This document shows positions 12,510 through 20,862 of a DNA stretch of 64,000 nucleotides, piece after piece. Positions within the stretch are counted from its first letter, which is position 1. Each line of letters begins with the position of its first letter. The translations under genes were made by a program, and so were the position numbers. This DNA is from Curtobacterium sp. VKM Ac-2865. GTDB lineage: Bacteria; Actinomycetota; Actinomycetes; Actinomycetales; Microbacteriaceae. The notes below the pieces were generated by a model. That model had not been told where the DNA came from. It ran no database searches and saw only the letters and a list, made by a program, of their open reading frames with translations. The DNA lies in the NCBI RefSeq assembly GCF_015350905.1, contig NZ_JADKRZ010000001.1, positions 496,001 to 560,000 of the forward strand. Reading direction: 5' to 3'.

Positions 12510-12553
12510 GCAACGGGTGGTCCGATCGTCGAGACGGTCGGACCACCCGTTGC
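12510..12553 (-). terminator. Strong hairpin terminator after the small gene at 12570
   Basis: Perfect 16-bp inverted repeat (GCAACGGGTGGTCCGA and its complement) around a 12-nt loop, directly downstream of the 77-residue ORF and upstream of apt. No long T-run follows. Confidence 0.7.
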
Positions 12554-12569
12554 GTGGTGCCGGATGGGC

Positions 12570-12803
12570 TCATCGCCACAGGTGCATCGTGGCGCCGAGC
12601 ATCACCCACTCGGCCTCGCGCGCCGCACGCTCCTGGCGGAGCTGATGGGCGACGAGGGGGTCGACGGGCAGCCGCTTCGTGCGGGTGCGTCGACTCCAGA
12701 TGACGAGTGCCATCCCGAGGCGCATCGCGATCCGGTCGGTCAGGGCGACCGAACGGGCTGCGGGCTTCGTGGCGGGACGGCGGAGGACGGACTTCGTGGA
12801 CAT
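12570..12803 (-). CDS. Small conserved-type basic protein of unknown function
   Basis: 77 residues from the ATG at 12803 (an upstream ATG at 12848 would add 15 residues). The sequence is basic, with a central semi-hydrophobic stretch [16 protein letters not shown] that could sit on or in the membrane, and a C-terminal Arg/Glu helix. I do not recognise a named family. Support for it being real comes from actinobacterial codon use and the strong terminator right after the stop. Confidence 0.6.
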   Translation of the reverse strand: MSTKSVLRRPATKPAARSVALTDRIAMRLGMALVIWSRRTRTKRLPVDPLVAHQLRQERAAREAEWVMLGATMHLWR

Positions 12804-13205
12804 GCTGGTCACCGGTTCTTCGTGCGGGTCTGGCAGGGATCCGGGCACGACGGAGCGTCGTCACCGGACGGAGCCAGGGCGCGACGGAACAGGTGCGCCC
12901 GGGCAGGGGAATCGACGATCGACGATGACAGGGAATGCACACGACAATGCGTCGAGAATGTGGTCCGACATTTCGTGACGACGACCCGCCCGCACGTCTG
13001 GTCGGCATTCCTCGCCACGGCCCGGTCACCACACGACATCAGTCGTGTGGCCGGGCGGCGGTGCGAGGACACCGCGGACCAGGGATCGGTCAGCGGCGGA
13101 CGACCACAGCGCGAGGCGAGCTCGGCATCAGCCCGGAGTGGGCGTGGTCATCGGGACCAGCGGCCCGTCGGAGCGACGGACCAGTGCGTGACGGACGCGG
13201 TCGTG
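12804..13205. other. 402-bp gap, no gene seen
   Basis: The stretch between the 77-residue ORF and the 27-codon mini-ORF is less GC-rich than the genes around it, especially 12920-12990. Open frames here lack credible starts and codon bias. It probably carries the promoter and 5' region of the gene at 12570-12803. Confidence 0.5.
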
Positions 13206-13289
13206 TCAGTGGGACCCGGCGAAGGAGCCGATGGTCCCACGGACTGCACGGAACGGCGTCTGCGTGGTGAAGGTGATGATCGAGATCAT
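13206..13289 (-). CDS. Possible 27-residue mini-protein or leader peptide
   Basis: A 27-codon ORF from the ATG at 13289 with an excellent ribosome binding site, AAAGGGGG, 6 nt before the start. The peptide begins MISIITFTTQ and ends GSFAGSH. It is on the same strand as, and about 400 bp upstream of, the 77-residue gene. It could be a true small protein or a leader; codon statistics are useless at this size. Confidence 0.35.
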   Translation of the reverse strand: MISIITFTTQTPFRAVRGTIGSFAGSH

Positions 13290-13359
13290 GGTCGGCCCCC
13301 TTTCGGCGCGGGTCAGGAATTCCACTGGTGCTGTCGAGAACCGTGTTCGCGACGTGTGA

Positions 13360-13389
13360 ACAGTAGCGACATTCTCATCGATCGCGCAA
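13360..13389 (-). promoter_or_regulatory. Candidate promoter for the mini-ORF transcript
   Basis: On the minus strand TTGCGC (13389-13384) and TACTGT (13365-13360) are spaced by 18 nt, about 70 bp upstream of the mini-ORF start. The region is AT-richer than its surroundings. Confidence 0.3.
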
Positions 13390-13431
13390 CCCATTCGAGG
13401 AAATGAAATGAGATTGCAGAACCGAACACGG

Positions 13432-13469
13432 GAGAACGCCCCGGGACCGATCGGTCCCGGGGCGTTCTC
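13432..13469 (-). terminator. Terminator of the ClpC-type ATPase gene
   Basis: Perfect 19-bp inverted repeat (arms 13432-13450 and 13451-13469, starting GAGAACGCCCCGGG) located 13 nt after the stop codon of the minus-strand ATPase gene. Confidence 0.8.
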
Positions 13470-13481
13470 GCGAGGTGGTGC

Positions 13482-16067
13482 CTAGACCGCGGCCGGCGTG
13501 GTCACCCGGGCCCGGAGCGACCCGTCCGCCACGGTGATCCGGACGGTGTCACCGGCCTGCACGGCACCCTCGACGACGAGCGTCGCCACGCGGTCGTCGA
13601 CCTCGCGCTGGATCAGGCGACGGAGCGGTCGGGCGCCGTACTCGGGCTCGTACCCGTGCTCGGCGAGCCAGTCCACCGCGGCCTCGTCGACCGCGAGCAC
13701 CATGTCCTGCGCGATGAGGCGCATCGAGCTCTCGGCCAGCAGCAGCGACACGATCGAGCGCAGCTGCGTCCGGTCGAGCTTGCGGAAGAGCACGATCTCG
13801 TCGATGCGGTTGATGAACTCGGGGCGCATCGACTCGCGGAGCTTGCCCATCACCCGGTTCCGCAGGTCGTCGTCGCCGTAGCCGCCGTCCGCCGACGCGG
13901 AGAACCCGAGCGCGCCGGAGCGCGACGCGAGGAACTCCGAGCCGATGTTCGACGTCATGATGACGACCGTGTTGCGGAAGTCGACCGTGCGGCCCTGCCC
14001 GTCCGTGAGCCGACCGTCGTCGAGCACCTGGAGCAGCAGGTTGAACACGTCCGGGTGCGCCTTCTCGACCTCGTCGAGCAGGATCACCGAGTACGGGTTC
14101 CGACGGACGCGTTCGGTCAGCTGACCGGCCTCGTCGTAGCCGACGTACCCGGGAGGGGCACCGACCAGGCGGGACACGGTGTGCCGCTCGCCGAACTCGC
14201 TCATGTCGAAGCGGAGCATCGCCGACTCGTCACCGAACAGCGACGACGCGAGGGCCTTCGCGAGCTCGGTCTTGCCGACCCCGGTCGGTCCGAGGAACAG
14301 GAAGCTGCCGACCGGACGACGTGGGTCGCCCATCCCGGTCCGGCTGCGGCGCACCGCGGTCGCGATGGCGCGCACCGCATCCTCCTGTCCGACGACCCGC
14401 TCGTGCAGCTCGTCCTCCAGTCGGGCAAGACGGGTCCGGTCACCCTGGGTGAGCCGGGCTGCGGGGATGCCGGTGGCGCGGGACACGACGGCAGCGATGT
14501 CCGCCTCCGTGATCTCGGAGTCGGCCTGGTCCGGACGGGAGGCCCGCCCAGCGTCCGCCGATGCGGCGGCGGTGATCCGGGCCTCCAGGTCGGCGGTGGC
14601 GTCCCGCAGGCGCGACGCTTCCTCGTAGCGCTCCTCAGTGACGGCGCGGTCCTTGTCCGCCAGCAGCTCGGCGAGCTGGTCGCGGAGCGCCTCGACGTCG
14701 ACGTACCCCGATCGGAGGAGGCGGCGCCGTGCACCTGCCTGGTCGATGAGGTCGATGGCCTTGTCGGGCAGGTGCCGGTCGGTCACGTAGCGGTGCGAGA
14801 GCTCGACCGCTGCGCGCAGCGCGTCGGCCGTGTAGGTGACGCCGTGGTGGTCGGCGTAGCGGGGGCTGAGGCCGGTGAGGATCGCGACGGCGTCCTCGAC
14901 GCTCGGCTCCCCCACCGTGACCGGCTGGAAGCGGCGCTCGAGCGCGGCGTCCTTCTCGATCCGGCGGTACTCGTTGAGGGTCGTCGCGCCGACCATGTGC
15001 AGGTCGCCGCGGGCCAGGCGGGGCTTGAGGATGTTACCCGCGTCCATCGAGCCGCCCTCGCCGCCTCCACCGGCACCGACGACGGTGTGCAGTTCGTCGA
15101 CGAAGACGATGAGCTCGTCGGCGTGCGCGCTGATCTCGTCGAGGGCCGTCGTCAGACGCTCCTCGAAGTCGCCGCGGTAGCGGGTGCCGGCGAGCATGGC
15201 GGGCAGGTCGAGTGCGACGACGCGCTTGCCCTGCAGCAGGGCGGGGACGTCGCCGTCGACGATGCGCTGGGCGAGGCCCTCGACGATCGCGGTCTTGCCG
15301 ACGCCGGGCTCACCGATCAGGACGGGGTTGTTCTTGGACCGACGGAGCAGGATCTCGACGGTCTGCTCGATCTCGTCCGCGCGGCCGATCACCGGGTCGA
15401 TGTGCCCGTCGCGGGCGCGCTGGGTGAGGTCGGTGCCGAACTGGTCGAGGGTCGGCGTCTGGGACGCGGTCTCGATCGTGTCGTCGCGTGTTCCGGGCAT
15501 GGGGCGCCCCTCTCGTGCCGCGTCGGCGGCCTGCTGTGCGTAGGACTGCATGACGGCCGGGGTGATCCCGGCGTTCGCGAGGAGCTGGCCGGTGACCGTC
15601 TCCTGGTCCATGACGAGCGCGAAGAAGACGTGCTCGGGGTCGGTGTAGGTGCTGCCGAAGCCCCGTGCGGCCTGCGTGGCCTCGACGAGGATCCGCTGGG
15701 CCGAGGGCGTCAGCGCGGGACGGCCCTCGACGGGCTCGGACGACGGGGCGGGGAGACGCTGTTCGACCTCGGCCGCGAGGCGCTCGGGGTCGACGCCCGC
15801 GGACCGCACGACGGCGTCGAACGGCTCGGTGCGGACGAGCACGTGCAGCACGTGCAGGGCGTCGATCTCCCGCTGCCCCTGCTCGACCGCGTACTCGGCG
15901 GTGCGCTGGAGCATCTCGTGGGTCCGACGGCTGAGCAGTCGGGTGATGTCGACGGGGCGGCCGAACGGCATGGAGCGCTGCTGGCCGGTGTCCTGGGCGG
16001 CGAGGAGGCGTGCGAGGAACTCGTCGAACGAGTCACGCCCGCCGATGGGGCCGGATGGTTCTGGCAA
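13482..16067 (-). CDS. ClpC-type AAA+ unfoldase (Clp protease ATP-binding subunit)
   Basis: 861-residue Hsp100 protein that unfolds proteins for degradation by ClpP. It has an N-terminal Clp_N repeat domain (about residues 40-185), a first AAA+ module with Walker A GEPGVGKT at 252-259, a short UVR-type middle segment (about 465-495) rather than the long ClpB coiled coil, and a second AAA+ module with GPTGVGKT. The loop SGALGFS carries the LGF tripeptide used to dock ClpP. The start is a TTG with AGGAGG 5 nt upstream. A HAIR operator lies 18 bp before the start, so it is probably a heat-shock gene under HspR. It may be a second ClpC-like paralogue beside a housekeeping ClpC elsewhere. Confidence 0.9.
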   Translation of the reverse strand: MPEPSGPIGGRDSFDEFLARLLAAQDTGQQRSMPFGRPVDITRLLSRRTHEMLQRTAEYAVEQGQREIDALHVLHVLVRTEPFDAVVRSAGVDPERLAAEVEQRLPAPSSEPVEGRPALTPSAQRILVEATQAARGFGSTYTDPEHVFFALVMDQETVTGQLLANAGITPAVMQSYAQQAADAAREGRPMPGTRDDTIETASQTPTLDQFGTDLTQRARDGHIDPVIGRADEIEQTVEILLRRSKNNPVLIGEPGVGKTAIVEGLAQRIVDGDVPALLQGKRVVALDLPAMLAGTRYRGDFEERLTTALDEISAHADELIVFVDELHTVVGAGGGGEGGSMDAGNILKPRLARGDLHMVGATTLNEYRRIEKDAALERRFQPVTVGEPSVEDAVAILTGLSPRYADHHGVTYTADALRAAVELSHRYVTDRHLPDKAIDLIDQAGARRRLLRSGYVDVEALRDQLAELLADKDRAVTEERYEEASRLRDATADLEARITAAASADAGRASRPDQADSEITEADIAAVVSRATGIPAARLTQGDRTRLARLEDELHERVVGQEDAVRAIATAVRRSRTGMGDPRRPVGSFLFLGPTGVGKTELAKALASSLFGDESAMLRFDMSEFGERHTVSRLVGAPPGYVGYDEAGQLTERVRRNPYSVILLDEVEKAHPDVFNLLLQVLDDGRLTDGQGRTVDFRNTVVIMTSNIGSEFLASRSGALGFSASADGGYGDDDLRNRVMGKLRESMRPEFINRIDEIVLFRKLDRTQLRSIVSLLLAESSMRLIAQDMVLAVDEAAVDWLAEHGYEPEYGARPLRRLIQREVDDRVATLVVEGAVQAGDTVRITVADGSLRARVTTPAAV

Positions 16068-16084
16068 CGGGACCTCCTGGGGTA

Positions 16085-16105
16085 CTTGAGTGCCTTCGAC
16101 TCAAT
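16085..16105 (-). promoter_or_regulatory. HspR-associated inverted repeat (HAIR) operator
   Basis: CTTGAGT, a 7-nt spacer, then ACTCAAT. This matches the HAIR consensus CTTGAGT-N7-ACTCAAG except for the last base. It lies immediately upstream of the Clp ATPase start (16067), where a bound HspR repressor would block transcription. Confidence 0.8.
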
Positions 16106-16163
16106 GCAACGCAGGGGGTACCGGGGCATTCCCGGTCGTGGAAGAAAGTTGCGCCGACCCGAC

Positions 16164-16643
16164 TCAGGTCCGCGCGATGGCCGCCGTGGTCGCTTCCGTG
16201 ACGCGGAGGAGGTCCGCGGGGGCGATCTCGATGTCGAAACCCCGACGCCCGCCGGACACGAAGATCGTCGGGTAGTCGGCGGCCGACGCGTCGAGCACCG
16301 TGCGGATCTTCGAGCGCTGCCCGACGGGGCTGATGCCCCCGACGACGTACCCCGTGCGCTTCTCCGCCAGGGCGGGGTCGGCGAGGCTCGCCTTCTTGCC
16401 GCCGACCGCCGCGGCGATGGCCTTGAGGTCGAGCCGGTTCGCCACGGGGACGATCGCCACCGCCAACGCGCCGTCCACGGACACGACGAGCGTCTTGAAG
16501 ACCTGCTCCTCGCGGAGCCCGAGCGCGGCAGCCGCCTCTTCGCCGAAGTTCGTCGCCGTCTCGTGGTGCTCGTAGACGTGTGGGACGAACGGCACGCCCG
16601 CACGCTCCAGCGCCAGCGTCGCGGGGGTGCTCGGGGAGGTCAT
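16164..16643 (-). CDS. YbaK-type aminoacyl-tRNA deacylase (Cys-tRNA(Pro) deacylase-like)
   Basis: Hydrolyses mischarged tRNA, in the best-known members Cys-tRNA(Pro). 159 residues from the ATG at 16643, with GGGAGGA upstream; a longer frame to 17351 is not credible. Family marks are the invariant Lys in QVFKTLVV near residue 50, KKASLADP, the GYVVGGISPVG loop and the C-terminal FVSGGRRGFDIE. Likely monocistronic. Confidence 0.93.
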   Translation of the reverse strand: MTSPSTPATLALERAGVPFVPHVYEHHETATNFGEEAAAALGLREEQVFKTLVVSVDGALAVAIVPVANRLDLKAIAAAVGGKKASLADPALAEKRTGYVVGGISPVGQRSKIRTVLDASAADYPTIFVSGGRRGFDIEIAPADLLRVTEATTAAIART

Positions 16644-16709
16644 GCGGTGATCCTCCCGTGCCGGACCGACCAGCGGACCGCGGCGCGCGGGGCTTAGGCT
16701 GAACGGACC

Positions 16710-16994
16710 ATGACCGTCATCGAGGTGATCCTGCGCGCAGTCGCCGCGCTGCTCGCCGTCGACCCCACCACGGGCGTCCTGCCGCTGCTCGCCGTGGCCG
16801 CCCTCGGCGTCGCAGCCGTCGCCGCCGCGGTGGTCGTCGCGCAGGTGGTCGCCCTGGTGCTCGGGATCCGGGTCGGGCCGGCACCGTCCGAGGCCGACCG
16901 CCCGGTCGACGTCGTCACGCGGATCGCGTGGAGCCACCCCGACGCCGCTGGACACGCGCGCCCGAGGGCCCCTGGGGTGGTCCGCGCGACCTGA
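16710..16994 (+). CDS. Small membrane protein (DUF6412-like)
   Basis: 94 residues with an N-terminal amphipathic or membrane region and a clear helix at about residues 22-52 (Ala/Val-rich), then a polar Arg/Pro tail. TAGGCT lies 9 nt before the ATG, suggesting a leaderless or near-leaderless transcript. It directly precedes a YidC paralogue on the same strand; the pair recalls the DUF6412-YidC arrangement of Microbacteriaceae, from memory rather than a search. Confidence 0.65.
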   Translation: MTVIEVILRAVAALLAVDPTTGVLPLLAVAALGVAAVAAAVVVAQVVALVLGIRVGPAPSEADRPVDVVTRIAWSHPDAAGHARPRAPGVVRAT

Positions 16995-17057
16995 CGCCGA
17001 TCGAACGGTGGCGGGTCGCTCACGTGACCCCGACCACCCCACTCGAACGGAACCGTC

Positions 17058-17795
17058 ATGGACCTCTCCACCCTGCCCGTCGTCAGCACGCTGCTGCAGC
17101 TCGGCGCCGACCTGCTCGCCACGCTCTCCGGAGCGCTCTCCCCCGTCGCGGGGCCGCTCGCCGCGGCGCTCGCCGTCGTGCTCGTCACCCTCCTGGTGCG
17201 TGCCGCGCTCGTGCCGCTGTCCGTCCTGCAGGTCCGGGCGGAGCGTGACCGCCGCCGCCTCGCCCCCCGGCTGGCAGCCCTCCGGCAGCGCCACGGTGCA
17301 GACCGGGAGCGGCTGCAGCGTGCCGTGCAGGAGCTGTACACCGCCGAGCACGTGTCACCCCTCGCCGGCTGCCTGCCCGTCCTCGCCCAGGCGCCGGTCG
17401 TGTCGCTGCTGTACGCCCTCTTCACGCACACGAGCATCGCGGGGACGACGAACGCCCTGCTCGAGGCCACGCTCGCCGGGGTGCCGCTCGGACAGTCCCT
17501 GGTGGCCGTCGTCACGTCGCCGCTGTGGGTGCACGCGTGGGTGGTGGTCGTGCTGCTCGTCGTGCTCACCGTCGTGGTCGAGGCCACGCGTCGGTCAGCC
17601 CTGCACTGGAACCCGGTGGCGGCACCGGACACCGAGGTGCCCGGCGCTGCAGCGGCGACGGCCATCGGTCGGTGGGCACCCTTCCTGACGGTCGGGTTCG
17701 CCGCGATCGCGCCGCTGGCCGCAGCGCTCTACGTCGTGACGAGTGCCACGTGGACCCTCGGCGAGCGGGCGGTGCTGCGGCGGCTGGTGCGCTGA
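17058..17795 (+). CDS. Short YidC/Oxa1 family membrane insertase paralogue
   Basis: 245 residues with four to five membrane helices. The first (about 28-50) carries the conserved Arg in LLVRAALVPLSV that marks the hydrophilic groove of YidC; the segment GCLPVLAQAPVVSLLYALF is the typical second helix. It lacks the large extracytoplasmic domain of proteobacterial YidC and has only a short tail, so it is likely a secondary paralogue rather than the essential insertase next to rnpA. It follows the small membrane protein by 63 nt. Confidence 0.88.
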   Translation: MDLSTLPVVSTLLQLGADLLATLSGALSPVAGPLAAALAVVLVTLLVRAALVPLSVLQVRAERDRRRLAPRLAALRQRHGADRERLQRAVQELYTAEHVSPLAGCLPVLAQAPVVSLLYALFTHTSIAGTTNALLEATLAGVPLGQSLVAVVTSPLWVHAWVVVVLLVVLTVVVEATRRSALHWNPVAAPDTEVPGAAAATAIGRWAPFLTVGFAAIAPLAAALYVVTSATWTLGERAVLRRLVR

Positions 17796-17801
17796 GGCCG
17801 C

Positions 17802-17996
17802 TCAGCCCTCGTGCTTCGGGCCCTCGTCGACGGGGTCGTACTCGGTGTCGCGGCCCTGCTCCTCCGACGGGAGCGGGACGTGGCGCTCGGTGCCGCTGCC
17901 ACCGGGGCTCGTCGCGACGTAGTCGGCCTCGCCGGACTGGGTGTCGTGGCTCAGTGGCTCGAGGGTCTCGGGGTCAGGCTCGCGTGCGTCGGTCAT
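17802..17996 (-). CDS. Small acidic hydrophilic protein, unknown
   Basis: 64 residues from the ATG at 17996, rich in Glu, Asp, Pro and Ser and without membrane segments; probably disordered. It converges with the YidC paralogue, with only 6 nt between the stops. No family recognised. Codon use is normal and the third positions are GC-rich, which supports it as real. Confidence 0.6.
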   Translation of the reverse strand: MTDAREPDPETLEPLSHDTQSGEADYVATSPGGSGTERHVPLPSEEQGRDTEYDPVDEGPKHEG

Positions 17997-18106
17997 GTCC
18001 CCGGCGTACTCCCCCCGATCTGGGTGCGCGCCGGAGCAGCCCGAGTGCCAGCATGAACACCGACATCGACACCGATGACAGCAACGACCGGAGCCCGGGA
18101 GTGCGC

Positions 18107-18949
18107 ATGGCCGACGACGACCGCGACACGGCGATCGAACGCGCGCGCCTCGAGGGCATCGCCTGGGGCGTCGGATCGAGCGAAGCCGAGGCGGCGCGGG
18201 CCCGGATCGCGCTCGGGGACCTGCAGCGCGGGCATGGACGGGTCCGCGCAGCGGTGACGCCCGACGCGACCGGTGTCGTGGAGGCGGAACGTGTCGTGGA
18301 GGCGGAGCGTGTCGTGCAGGCGGAGCGGCGAGACCAGGCCGACCCGAGCCTCCAGGACGGCCCTGGTGACGTGCCGGACCGCGAGCCGGACGACCGCGGC
18401 GACCAGGAGGCCGAGCCGTCCGCGGCACCCGGACGGCCGTGGGCCAGGCCCCTCCGACTGGCGCGGTGGGCGCTGGCACGTCCGTGGGTGGCAGGCGGGG
18501 TCGCGGCCGTGGTGGTCGTCGCCTTCGGGACGGGGCTCGTCATCGGGACCGCCCACCCGGTCACACCCTCGTCGCCGTCGGTGACGCCCACGGCCGGGTC
18601 GGTGACGCTCGAGCAGGTGCTGGACGCCCCGCAGACCTACGCCGACCAGCTGCCCGGGGCGTTCGAGGCGCCCGTCAGCCTGCACACGACACGACTCGTG
18701 TTCACGAACCGGTCGCTCAGCGGGGACGACGCTGCCACGCCCTGGACGGTGTGGGCCGGGGTCGGCACGGACCGGGCGACGATCTGCCTCGTCGCGACCG
18801 CTGACCGCCGACACGCGACGAGCGCGTGCTACCCGCGGCAGGACGCGCTGCACGGGTCCGTGTCGCTGTCGGCGTCGTCCCTGAGCGGCACACTGACGGT
18901 CGACCTGGTCGGCGGCGGGGTGCGCGGCACGGTGACGAACGAGTTCTGA
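18107..18949 (+). CDS. Single-pass membrane protein of unknown function
   Basis: 280 residues from the ATG at 18107, chosen because GGGAG stands 5 nt upstream; an ATG at 18053 would add 18 residues. The first half is acidic and charged and includes three 6-residue repeats of the type VVEAER; one membrane helix follows at about residues 130-150, then an extracellular domain with two Cys (CLV and CYP) that could form a disulfide. No family recognised; the layout resembles actinobacterial membrane-anchored sensors or regulators. Confidence 0.7.
   Translation: MADDDRDTAIERARLEGIAWGVGSSEAEAARARIALGDLQRGHGRVRAAVTPDATGVVEAERVVEAERVVQAERRDQADPSLQDGPGDVPDREPDDRGDQEAEPSAAPGRPWARPLRLARWALARPWVAGGVAAVVVVAFGTGLVIGTAHPVTPSSPSVTPTAGSVTLEQVLDAPQTYADQLPGAFEAPVSLHTTRLVFTNRSLSGDDAATPWTVWAGVGTDRATICLVATADRRHATSACYPRQDALHGSVSLSASSLSGTLTVDLVGGGVRGTVTNEF
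18275..18328 (+). repeat. Three 18-bp tandem repeats inside a coding gene
   Basis: Three near-identical copies of an 18-bp unit (GTCGTGGAGGCGGAACGT type) in frame, coding for the VVEAER repeats. Differences are one or two bases. Confidence 0.85.
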
Positions 18950-19160
18950 CACCAGGCCCGTTGGAGCGCTCCTTCGAAGTTCCTCCGTGCCCTCGCGTTC
19001 CTGCGCGGTCCCGTGTCACACTGGATGGATCGCACTCGCCGTGGAGTGACCAACCACACATCCCACCCGCGAGCGCGCACTGCCCGACCGACCAGGTCGT
19101 GGTGTCGTCGACGTGACGAACCCGTCGCGCGCTCCACCACGTCCCGAGGAGGTCAGCCCC

Positions 19161-20543
19161 GTGTCCACGAGCACCGCGTCCGTCACCACCACGTCGACCA
19201 CGTCGACCACGTCGTCGGTCACGACGTCCGTCCTGACCTCGAAGGCCGTTGTCGGCATCGCCGTCCTCGGCCTCGCCACGTTCTTCGCGATCACCACCGA
19301 GCTGATGCCCGTCGGGCTGCTCGGCACCATGAGCCGCGACCTCGGCGTCACCGAGTCGCAGATGGGGATCGTCATCACCGTGTACGCCGCGGCCGTGGCG
19401 ATCCTGGCGCTGCCGCTGACGTCCTTCACGGCGCGGCTGCCCCGGAAGGCCGTCCTCGTCGCGACCCTGGTGGGCTACGCCGTGTCGAACCTGATGGTCG
19501 CCCTCGCGCCGTCGTTCGCCGTGGTCTGCGCCGGACGTGTGGTCGGCGGCGTCGCACACGCCCTGTTCTTCTCCGTCGCGTCGGCGTACGCCACCCGGAT
19601 CGTGCCCCCGCGCCTCGCCGGCCGCGCGATCGCGTTCGTCTACTCGGGCAGCTCGCTCGGCTTCGTGATCGGCGTGCCGCTCGCCACCGGGGTCGGCCAG
19701 TCGATCGGGTGGCGCCCGGCTGTCGGCTCCGTGGCCGTGTGCGCCGCGGCACTCGCCGTCGTCGCAGCCGTGTTCCTGCCGGCCGTCCGCGGCACGTCGT
19801 CGCCGCACATCGGGTCGCCGCGAGCATGGGCCCGCACCGGGCTGCTCGCCGTGGTCGTGGCCGACCTGCTGCTCTTCGCCGGGCACTACATCGTCTACAC
19901 GTACGTCGGCCCCTACGCGATCGACGCCGGTCTCGACACGGGCCTGGTCAGCGGCGCGCTGCTGGTCCTCGGCGGCACCGGGGTCATCGGGCTGTGGCTG
20001 GCCGGCGTGTTCGTCGACAGTGCACCCCGGCAGACGCTCATCGTCGCGGTCGCGGTGATGGCGGCGTCCTTCGTCGCGCTGCCGTTCGTCCACGGGTCGA
20101 TCGTCGGGACGATGGTCGTGGCCGGCGTGTGGATGGCGGCGAACGGCACCACGGGCACGCTCTTCATGGCGGCGGCGATCCGTGCCGGAGGCGTCTCGCC
20201 CGACATCGCCGGCGCGCTGGTCAACGGGGCGTCGAACATCGGGATCGCGGGCGGTGCGGCGATCGGCGGCCAGGTGCTCGGGATGACGGGCATGCAGACG
20301 CTGCCCATCGCCGGGGCCGTCGTGCTGCTCGGGTCCCTCGGCGTGGTCGTCGCGGCGCGTCGGGGCTTCCCGGTGCACTCATCGCACCAGGAGCACCTGT
20401 CGACCTCGTCGATCGAGGCGATCACGTCCTCCCTCGCCGTCGTCACCACGTCGATCCCGACGATCAGCCGGGCGATCCAGACGATGACGGGCTCGGTCGC
20501 CACGGTGACGGGCTCGCAGCGGACGCGGCGCGTGCACGAGTAG
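19161..20543 (+). CDS. MFS transporter, DHA1-type drug/sugar efflux
   Basis: 460 residues from the GTG at 19161, preceded by AGGAGG with an 8-nt spacer (an upstream ATG at 19113 is less likely). After a Ser/Thr-rich leader come twelve membrane helices; the loop between helices 2 and 3 (SFTARLPRKAVL) and the FVYSGSSLGFVIGVPLA segment match the AraJ/YdhP-like DHA1 efflux branch. The C-terminal 60 residues are a Ser/Thr-rich cytoplasmic tail. The substrate cannot be predicted. Confidence 0.88.
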   Translation: MSTSTASVTTTSTTSTTSSVTTSVLTSKAVVGIAVLGLATFFAITTELMPVGLLGTMSRDLGVTESQMGIVITVYAAAVAILALPLTSFTARLPRKAVLVATLVGYAVSNLMVALAPSFAVVCAGRVVGGVAHALFFSVASAYATRIVPPRLAGRAIAFVYSGSSLGFVIGVPLATGVGQSIGWRPAVGSVAVCAAALAVVAAVFLPAVRGTSSPHIGSPRAWARTGLLAVVVADLLLFAGHYIVYTYVGPYAIDAGLDTGLVSGALLVLGGTGVIGLWLAGVFVDSAPRQTLIVAVAVMAASFVALPFVHGSIVGTMVVAGVWMAANGTTGTLFMAAAIRAGGVSPDIAGALVNGASNIGIAGGAAIGGQVLGMTGMQTLPIAGAVVLLGSLGVVVAARRGFPVHSSHQEHLSTSSIEAITSSLAVVTTSIPTISRAIQTMTGSVATVTGSQRTRRVHE

Positions 20544-20640
20544 CGCGGGTGCACGGCACGGCACGCGGCAGGAGCGGCGCGGGTGCCCGGCACGCGGCAC
20601 GTGCGGCGCGGGTGCCCGGCGCTGTTCGGCGGAGCACCGC

Positions 20641-20686
20641 GGAAGACGGCTCGCGCCACGGGATTCCGTGGCGCGAGCCGTCTTCC
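20641..20686 (+). terminator. Terminator of the MFS transporter gene
   Basis: Perfect 21-bp inverted repeat (arms 20641-20661 and 20666-20686) with loop GATT, about 100 bp after the MFS stop codon. Between the stop and the hairpin lies a short imperfect repeat of GGCGCGGGTGCCCGGC. Confidence 0.8.
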
Positions 20687-20749
20687 GTTGTGCGAGTGCA
20701 GTCGGGTCAGCGAGCGGGCCCGGCGGGCGCCTGCCGCGAACCAGGGAAC

Positions 20750-20785
20750 GGACACAGCACCACGGAGATCCGTGGTGCTGTGTCC
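20750..20785 (-). terminator. Terminator of the cell-wall-anchored protein gene
   Basis: Perfect 17-bp inverted repeat GGACACAGCACCACGGA with a 2-nt centre, 78 nt downstream of the stop of the minus-strand surface protein gene. The MFS terminator is only 60 bp away, so the converging transcripts each have one. Confidence 0.75.
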
Positions 20786-20862
20786 GTCCGCCGGTGCGGT
20801 GCGGCGCCGTGCGCGTGCGGCACGTCGGCCAGGAGGCCCGGCTCGCCCCCGCAGCGCGGGCG

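Noticed and set aside
13656..16697. 1013-codon open frame on the plus strand
   Set aside because: It is the antisense of the Clp ATPase; a GC-rich third position leaves opposite frames open. No start signal and no recognisable protein.
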